DNA from: Trogon surrucura
Taxonomy: Eukaryota > Chordata > Aves > Trogoniformes > Trogonidae
NCBI GenBank assembly: GCA_020746105.1
Contig: JAJGST010000078.1
Coordinates: 1 to 64,000 of the forward strand
DNA length: 64,000 nucleotides
Direction of reading: 5' to 3'
Part shown: positions 58,211-64,000 of the stretch, piece after piece
Layout of the letters: each line of letters opens with the position of its first letter
Numbering within the stretch: position 1 is the first letter of the stretch
Notes under the pieces: generated by a model
Told to the model about the DNA's origin: nothing
Seen by the model: the letters and a program-made list of their open reading frames with translations, nothing else
The model's database searches: none
Position numbers and translations under genes: made by a program

Positions 58211-58649
58211 GGCCACATGAAACCTTCTCCTCTCCCCACTGCCTGAGGCACTCGGCAGGCTCTGGCTCCCCGACCCGCCTGTTCCGTGTTCCCCCTTCAC
58301 ATGTGCCCCCTTCACAACACACATCCCGTGTGTCAGTAACTCCCAACTTTACGCCGCCCAGGGCAGAGCAGTCAATGTCCATCGGCCTCTGGAGCCTGCG
58401 CGCTCTTTCTCACAGCTCAGAGGTTCAGAGCATCCTCGCTGCTGACTCAATGAACAGCCCTGGCGGTCCAGGGCTCTCGTTATCTTCTCCTGCAGGCTGC
58501 GTCCCGGGACTCCCTCGTTCCTGAAGGACGCTCTGCTCTTTGTTCCATCGCTCACAAGGACAAAACCCCCCACACTCCCCCTCTGGCTTTGTCGCTGTTG
58601 GTAACGACACGCGACCGTCTCATTCTCTCCGTGTCAGGAGGAAGGGGCC

Positions 58650-58957
58650 GGTCTCCTTTCGGGGGTGCCCAGCGACAGGACGAGGAGTGACGGGGATCAG
58701 CTGGAGCACGGGCAGCTCCACCTCCAGAGGAGGGTGCGAAGCTTCGCTGTGCGGGTGCCAGAGCCCCGGCCCAGGCTGCCCAGGGCGGGTGCGGAGGCTC
58801 CTCCTCGGGAGACTTTCCAGCCCGCCCGGACCGTTCCTGCGGGGCTGCCCGGGGGGACCCTGCTCGGGCAGGGCTGGGGCTGGGCAAGCTCCGGCCACCC
58901 CTTCCAACCCCCGGTATGCTCTGACTCTGGGGTTCGATGGTTCTATGGTTTTATGCC
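58650..58957 (+). mobile_element. Old GC-rich CR1 3' fragment
   Basis: It has the pattern of the CR1 ORF2 end ('agcgacaggacgaggag', 'gtgcgggtgccagagcc', 'cccttccaac') and a degenerate ATTCTATG-like tail (GGTTCTATGG). Confidence 0.8.
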
Positions 58958-58999
58958 TTTACTCGCCCACCGGGTCCACCGGGCTCCCTCCCGCGGGAT

Positions 59000-59720
59000 C
59001 CGCCCCGGGAAGGGCGGAGAGAGGGAGGGGGCAGCGCCTGTGTCTCGCGGATCCGGGAGTTTCTCTCAGGCACCGCGCCGGGCAGCCCGGTTGCCAGGGC
59101 AGCGGGGGCCTTCCAGGAGCGGCCCTGCGCGGCGCAGCCGCCGTCGCCATGGCAACGGGGCCCTTCCTCCCTCCCTCCCTCCCTCTCTCCCTGCCGCCGG
59201 GCGCGGTGCGCACCATGGCGGAGCCCTCGCTGAGCGCGGCGGCCCTTGGGCACGGCCGGGGAGACGCGGGCCGGGCAGCCGCCGTTCCCCACGAGCGGGC
59301 GGTGGGAGCCGCTTGAAGCGGGGAGGGCAGCGGCGGGGGCGGAGCTCTTGGGCGCCCGGGCTCCGCCCAGCCCGGCGGCGCCGGCCCGGGGCCTCTCGCC
59401 CTCTCTCCTCGGGCTCTCCCGGCCTCGTCCCTCGCTCTCTGGGGGGCACCGGGAGCTCTCTCCGCTCTCGGCCGCGCTCCTCAAGCGGGCAGCCCCGCTG
59501 GGGCCGCTGCCCGGCCGGGATGCTGGCGTCAGCAGCCGGGCAGTGCTGCAGAAGTGCCGCCGCTTGGGTCGCTGCCTCAGGCTGGCGGAGGAGGAGCGCG
59601 GGCAGCCCCGCTGGTGGCGGAGGGACCGGCAGCGCAGCCCCCCCGGCCGGGGCCTCGTGGCAGGAGCTGCTGGAGGGCCGGGAGCTGCTGCTGGGGCCGT
59701 GGGTTTGCCCCCAAGCCCGT
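59000..59720 (+). promoter_or_regulatory. CpG island, probable promoter
   Basis: Dense CG. It contains an ATG at 59215 in an excellent context (CACCATGGCGG) opening a 34-codon frame. It probably marks the 5' end of a plus-strand gene, perhaps the small ORF gene at 60285-61441, but I could not connect the exons. Confidence 0.5.
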
Positions 59721-60284
59721 CCTGTGAGGGCCTGACGAGGCGCTTTGGGGTGAGGGTGGCCCTTGCCCCGTGCAGGAGTTTGCAGAGCGCAGGTGTCTGC
59801 AGGGGAGAGGGACGGCAGTTTTGTGGAAGGAGGGAGCTGGCCGGGATCTGCCGAAAGATGTGGAACCGGGTAAGGGAGGGATTCCTTGGAACCCCAGTAG
59901 TGCCAGAGAGAGCAGAGCAGGAGCCAGAGCTTTAGACCTGCCTCAAATAATAGAGTGTGGCTGCTGTGCTGAGCTGCTGCAGAGACCAGAGCTGCTCACC
60001 AGCCGGCAGAGCTGTGGGTCTGGGAGTGGGAGGAGTGGGGAAGGAGAAGGGAGCAGAAGCGTGGAGGGGAGGCAGAGGTGGTAGGATCGAGTCTCTGGTA
60101 TCTTGAAGTTTGAGTCTCTGTCACGTACTTGAATATTTTTCTTGGGGGGGTTGTGTTTCAGTGTTGTGGGTGTTCACCTCCTTCGTGTGCGTATGTTTTC
60201 ACTCCTCTCTGAAGAGCCCAAGACCGACGTCAGCCTGAGCATGTTAAGCTGTCACGGGCAAAAGAGGTCAAGGAAGGGAGAAAG

Positions 60285-61441
60285 ATGCTGAGGGAGAGCG
60301 GCCAGAATGCCCAGAGGGAAGGAGCAGCCCGGCTCCGGACAGGTCAGTGCCCCACCACCGCCCTCCCTGCCCTGGCTGCTCCGGGCCTCCAGCTGCCTCC
60401 TGCAGCTTCTCCCTCTCCTTGCAGTGCTGATCCCCTCGCCGAGGCCAGAGCTGAGTGGGAGGAGACCAGCGGCCCGTTCCACGAGCAGCGTGTGGCAGAG
60501 GGATGTTCCGTGACTTGTTCAGGGGGGCCACGTTGAGCCCCTGGGTTGCCTTGAGGGTGGAGCACGGCCAAGAGGACGAGCACCTCGTGCCAGTCTGCTG
60601 TGGGCACACGGTGACTCCATCAGAGGTGCGTGAGGGGAGCTGGCAACAGCCTGGGTGCCGCAGGAAGCCCGTGTGCTTGTGTCAGGTGCTGCCCACGGGC
60701 ATTGCTCCTTCTGGAGGGTGTCTTTTCGAAGGGTGTTTCCTCTGTGGTGAGCAAAGTAGGACAGAGCTTTGCACCAGGATCGTTGTCTGTCAGCGTCCGG
60801 GTGTTTGTCACCGCTCTGGGGGCTCTCGAGGTGGAGCTGGGGTGCTCGGTGGCGTGGCCGTGCCTGGTCTGTGTTGCGTCCTGGCCAGGCCCATGACAAG
60901 TTCATGTTCTTTGCCTTGGAAATCCTGATCTGGCCATAATGGAACCCCTTGTTTAAGTGATTTACACTGGCTTTATCTTGCTCTTTTAGGCTTCCAGTTC
61001 CCCCTGCAGTGCCAGGCAAGGCAGAGAAAGGCTCCCTTTGGACTCTCTTGCTCACAAATCCAGGTGAGTAGCAAGTTGTTAAAAAAAAAATCTCTGAAGT
61101 GGGTTGTTTGGTGCTGCTTTTGGTTAGCTCCTGTTTCCTTTGGGTGCACAGCCAGCAAGGATGTGTGACACCTGCTGAGTAGGGACATGGTACATCCGTG
61201 ACCTCCTGAAATCTCTGGCAGTTGAGAGGTGGGGCAGTGACGCAGCAGGAGCTGTGTCACGGGGTGGTAGAAGCAATTCCCTGGCTCCCAGCTTTTGTTG
61301 ATCCCTAAACTCCTCTCTCCCTTGGCAGCCTGCCTGGAAGGGAAGTTTGCTGACGCTGCTCGCCCTGAGAGACCGAGGCCCAGGGAAGTGAAGCCGCTGA
61401 CCAAGAGGTGCTGGAGATACCTCCAGAAAGCTCAGGAATAA
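60285..61441 (+). CDS. Small four-exon gene model, unrecognised 109-residue product
   Basis: Exons 60285-60342, 60425-60509, 60990-61063 and 61329-61441 have AG/GT borders and compatible phases (1, 2, 1), giving 110 codons with the TAA at 61439-61441. The third and fourth exons are the best supported: strong acceptors (CTCTTTTAG, CCTTGGCAG), a strong donor (G|GTGAGT), and a peptide with KGSLWTLLLTNP followed by a basic C-terminus (KPLTKRCWRYLQKAQE). The second donor (GTGACT) is weak. The first exon may not hold the real start, since the CpG island 0.6-1.2 kb upstream could contribute earlier exons. No signal peptide or known domain is seen. The basic Pro-rich character suggests a nuclear, cytoskeletal or sperm-type protein, but that is only a guess. 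Confidence 0.45.
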
Positions 61442-62062
61442 GCGTTTGTGAAGACAGATCTGTGGCTTCTCTGGTGCTCCTGCCATGAGCTTCTTCAGCC
61501 CAGTGTTCTGGGTCCTGCTAGAGATGCAGCAGCTCCAGGTGTTGCTGCTGGTCAACATTCAAATCACTGGGAGGGATTTTTCTTCCAGAGAAAGCAGCCT
61601 CTGCTGTCTGGTCACTTCTCAGGCAGGACATAAATCACGTCAGGACACAGCACGGGGTGATTTGCAGTCGGAAGACTCCACCTGCCACCTGAGCAGGGAC
61701 CGATTGCCCAGCTGACACCTCCTGGGTTTTGTAGTTTTTCTCATTCCTTCAGTGTGACACTGTATTTGTGCAGCAGTGTTTTATTTTGCCTTCAGGCAGA
61801 TGTGGGGTGTTTTTTCCTTCCCATTTTCCTCCTGCTGCTCACCGAAAAATCCCCCGAAACCAGGAAGAATTCCGTGTGCACATGTGCACGCTCCTCCAGA
61901 AAACTTGCTGCTGAAGTTCCCACCCGGGCACCGCGCAGTGAGTGTCCCACCAGAGATCAGTAGCGAGGCCGCCTGCCGGGCTGCGGCAGGGGCAGGGAGG
62001 GTTCTTGGAACTCGCCTGCTTTTCTGGGGATCTCTGGTGTTGTTTTGTTTTTCTCTCCCAAG

Positions 62063-63010
62063 GCGGGTATTCTGACCCATGCCCGGATAACTCGAGTGAG
62101 CCAGCGTGTGAAAGCTCTTGGCTGGAATTCGTCCCACTGCGGTGGCGCTGGGAGACTCCTTTGGCTTCCACGACGTTCATCTGGGATCCGTGCTTGGCCG
62201 GTGCGATGGCAGCGCCTGCAAGAACGTGTTTGAGTGGGCAAAGAAATCCCCACTGAGCAAAACACAGGTAAAGGAGCTTTATTGCTTCATCTTGAGGTCA
62301 CGTGTGTCCAGAGACATAACTCAGTTGAGGGTCTTTTAATTCCCACCCGGTGATGTCAGCACGTCCTTGATGGAGGGGGGAGAAGGGGCTGTGGTGGCAG
62401 GGGACCAAAACTAGTGACCTCCTTCCCTGCTTTCCGTGGACAGAAACTGAGCTGTGAGGAGTCAGTGTCCCTCCTCCAGCAGCCAGAGCAGAGCTCTGAA
62501 TCCCGTTTCCGTGGCCTTTCCTGCCTTTGTTGGGCTGGGGCAGATCGTCTGCGATGGGCTTCCCGAGACTGGGGTTGGAGTTACGTCACACCAGAGCTTG
62601 CCCAATGGTTTTGTGCTCCTGAGGAGGCTGAGGAGCTTCCTTACTGTCCCCTGAGGAGTTCTCTGCCAGTTTTCTTTGAGTTAAAATGCCAAAGGACTCT
62701 CTGTATGCATGTGAGATTTCTCATGTTCTTTTTTCTTACAAGAAAGGCAGCGGGGAAGCTGTTTGTTTGGGCTTGTAGTCTCGTTCTTTCTGTCGTGCAC
62801 ACACTCAGATACAAGACTTACCTGGCTTATTCTTAAATCCCCAAAGTGCTTCTGATCCAAATGTCTGTGGTATAAAATCATGGTGTGGGATGTAAAGAAC
62901 TAAAACTGTTTTAAAGCTCAGCCCTGGCCTGTTGTAACCACTGTCCTGTCCTCTTACAGGTTCCTGAGTCTTTCCACAAACACCTGAGGCCGATGCAAGC
63001 CAAGCTCTGA
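62063..63010 (+). pseudogene. ACOX1: Last two exons of acyl-CoA oxidase (ACOX1-like), frameshifted
   Basis: Peroxisomal acyl-CoA oxidase catalyses the first step of very-long-chain fatty acid beta-oxidation. Exon 62063-62267 encodes the C-terminal domain (RVSQRVKAL, then [20 protein letters not shown] and [13 protein letters not shown]). Exon 62960-63010 encodes VPESFHKHLRPMQAKL and a stop. The last three residues, AKL, resemble a PTS1 peroxisome signal (usually SKL). Within the first exon the frame changes near 62118-62121, where two bases appear to be missing, so the two conserved parts are not joined as written. I found no other ACOX exons upstream, although the family needs more than ten. 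Either this is a partial duplicated copy or the rest is unusually diverged. ATTAAA at 63043-63048 is a likely poly-A signal. Confidence 0.8.
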
Positions 63011-63042
63011 AGCCTGCTCCTTTATTTGATTTTTTTTTTTTT

Positions 63043-63048
63043 ATTAAA
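63043..63048 (+). terminator. Polyadenylation signal (ATTAAA) after ACOX-like exons
   Basis: It lies 33 bases after the stop codon and is preceded by a T run of about 14. Confidence 0.6.
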
Positions 63049-63059
63049 TGCACCTTTTC

Positions 63060-64000
63060 CCTGACCTGAAAACTGGGTGTTTGCGTCCTGTCTCCAGGCA
63101 CCTAAACCAAACCTTTGCAATCCTGGTGGCTGTAGGACGGTGAATAATTGTCGCCTTTCTTGGCGCTTTGATAAACTGAGGAGGTGTCTGGGGAGAGTCT
63201 GTAGGGATTGATGCCTGTTTCTGAAGTGCAGTTGTCATGGTAAAATTAACTTGTTTCATCTGGGCAAGCTTTATGGATTCATACAGGGCTGCTTTTGTGA
63301 AGCTGCCGACTGGAGAAGAGTTCCTGTCAGCTGGGAAGGTGGCAGGAGTTTGCTACTGAGCAGTGAACAGCCCTCGGGCAACAGCTTCTGATAACCCAAC
63401 AAACCAACAAGCAGAGCAATGAGCTGGGTGCTGATCATCCACGTTCTGCCCTTCTCTGAACTGTTGGTATTTCCGTAGCGCTGTCTCAGAGCACTTTATA
63501 AATGTTCATTGTGGTGATGGGATGTGAAAAACCACGTGTTGGGGTAGAAACTGCAAATTTGACCTGGAATGATGAAGCCGGGGTCTGAGGGCAGAAATGG
63601 GATGACCAAGGTCCTTGGGTCTTGAGATTGTTCTGGGTTGTTCTTCTGGTTTTTAAAGGCATTCTTCAAGAAAAGACAATTCCAAGTGAAGTATCTCTAG
63701 ATATTTTTTTTCCTACCTGTGCATTTCTAAGGGGCTTTCTCTGATTTGCTTATTTTTTTCCTGTTCACCTGGGACTCGCACAGTGCTGTCTGTGTGTAAC
63801 AGGGGAAATTTTTAGCATTGAACAGAACCTCCTGATGCCCAGTGAGATCAGTGCGACTACAACTAAGTGACATTCTTGCTGTTTTTCAACACCAATAACT
63901 CTGTCCAGTAATAACAAAGCCTCTCTTCACCACAGATAAGAGCAGCTTTGAGCTTAAAATGGGGAAAAGCTTCAGCATAAACCCAAATCCTGCAGTTGCG
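63060..64000. other. Non-coding end of window
   Basis: No supported exon, RNA gene or recognised repeat. Confidence 0.4.

Noticed and set aside
58665-59735. 356-codon plus-strand frame
   Set aside because: It crosses an old CR1 fragment and the CpG island; an Arg/Pro/Gly-rich artefact.

Overview
This looks like bird genomic DNA, probably a gene-dense, GC-rich, microchromosome-like stretch. The evidence is CR1 LINEs in many ages and both orientations (one ends in the typical ATTCTATG tail), two class II (beta-like) endogenous retroviruses with Lys-like primer sites, short GT-AG introns, CpG-rich gene starts, and vertebrate genes (SLC4A8-like, PHF7-like, ACOX-like). I cannot name the species. 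There are no bacterial features, CRISPR arrays, rRNAs or tRNAs that I can see. A 23-base run of N at 39227-39249 marks an assembly gap. | Layout. 1-10 kb: AT-rich, mostly intronic-looking DNA with a chain of six small phase-compatible exons on the minus strand (2604-6879; product not recognised), a CpG island near 8 kb, and an old CR1. 10.6-17.3 kb: ERV-1, an almost full-length provirus with paired LTRs, gag, pro and pol largely open and env decayed. 18.7-20.2 kb: a 5'-truncated CR1 with a long reverse transcriptase ORF. 21.7-23.8 kb: a nine-exon PHF7-like zinc-finger gene (minus). 23.8-25.5 kb: a 31-bp satellite of about 56 copies. 26.0-29.7 kb: an eight-exon coiled-coil gene (minus) that I do not recognise, built partly by tandem duplication of a two-exon, 84-codon module, and carrying an Ala/Gly/Glu minisatellite exon. 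30-33 kb: minisatellites, an old CR1 and an interrupted unknown ORF. 33.1-37.0 kb: a CR1 split by ERV-2, a deleted but younger provirus with a clean 6-bp target duplication. 37-42 kb: GC-rich DNA, the gap, and a second diverged block of the satellite. | 42.35-57.1 kb: a 24-exon plus-strand gene of the SLC4 bicarbonate transporter family, closest to SLC4A8 (NDCBE), whose exon phases all fit except for one extra G in a seven-G run in exon 12. It ends in an unusual alanine-rich repeat tail. 58-64 kb: CpG island, a small unrecognised four-exon ORF, and the last two exons of an acyl-CoA oxidase (ACOX1-like) with a frameshift. | The genes do not form a pathway. The window is best read as a few single-copy-like genes embedded in repeats, where tandem duplication and retroelement insertion have reshaped both coding exons and spacers. 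All exon models are my hand reading of splice sites and phase, not aligned to transcripts.
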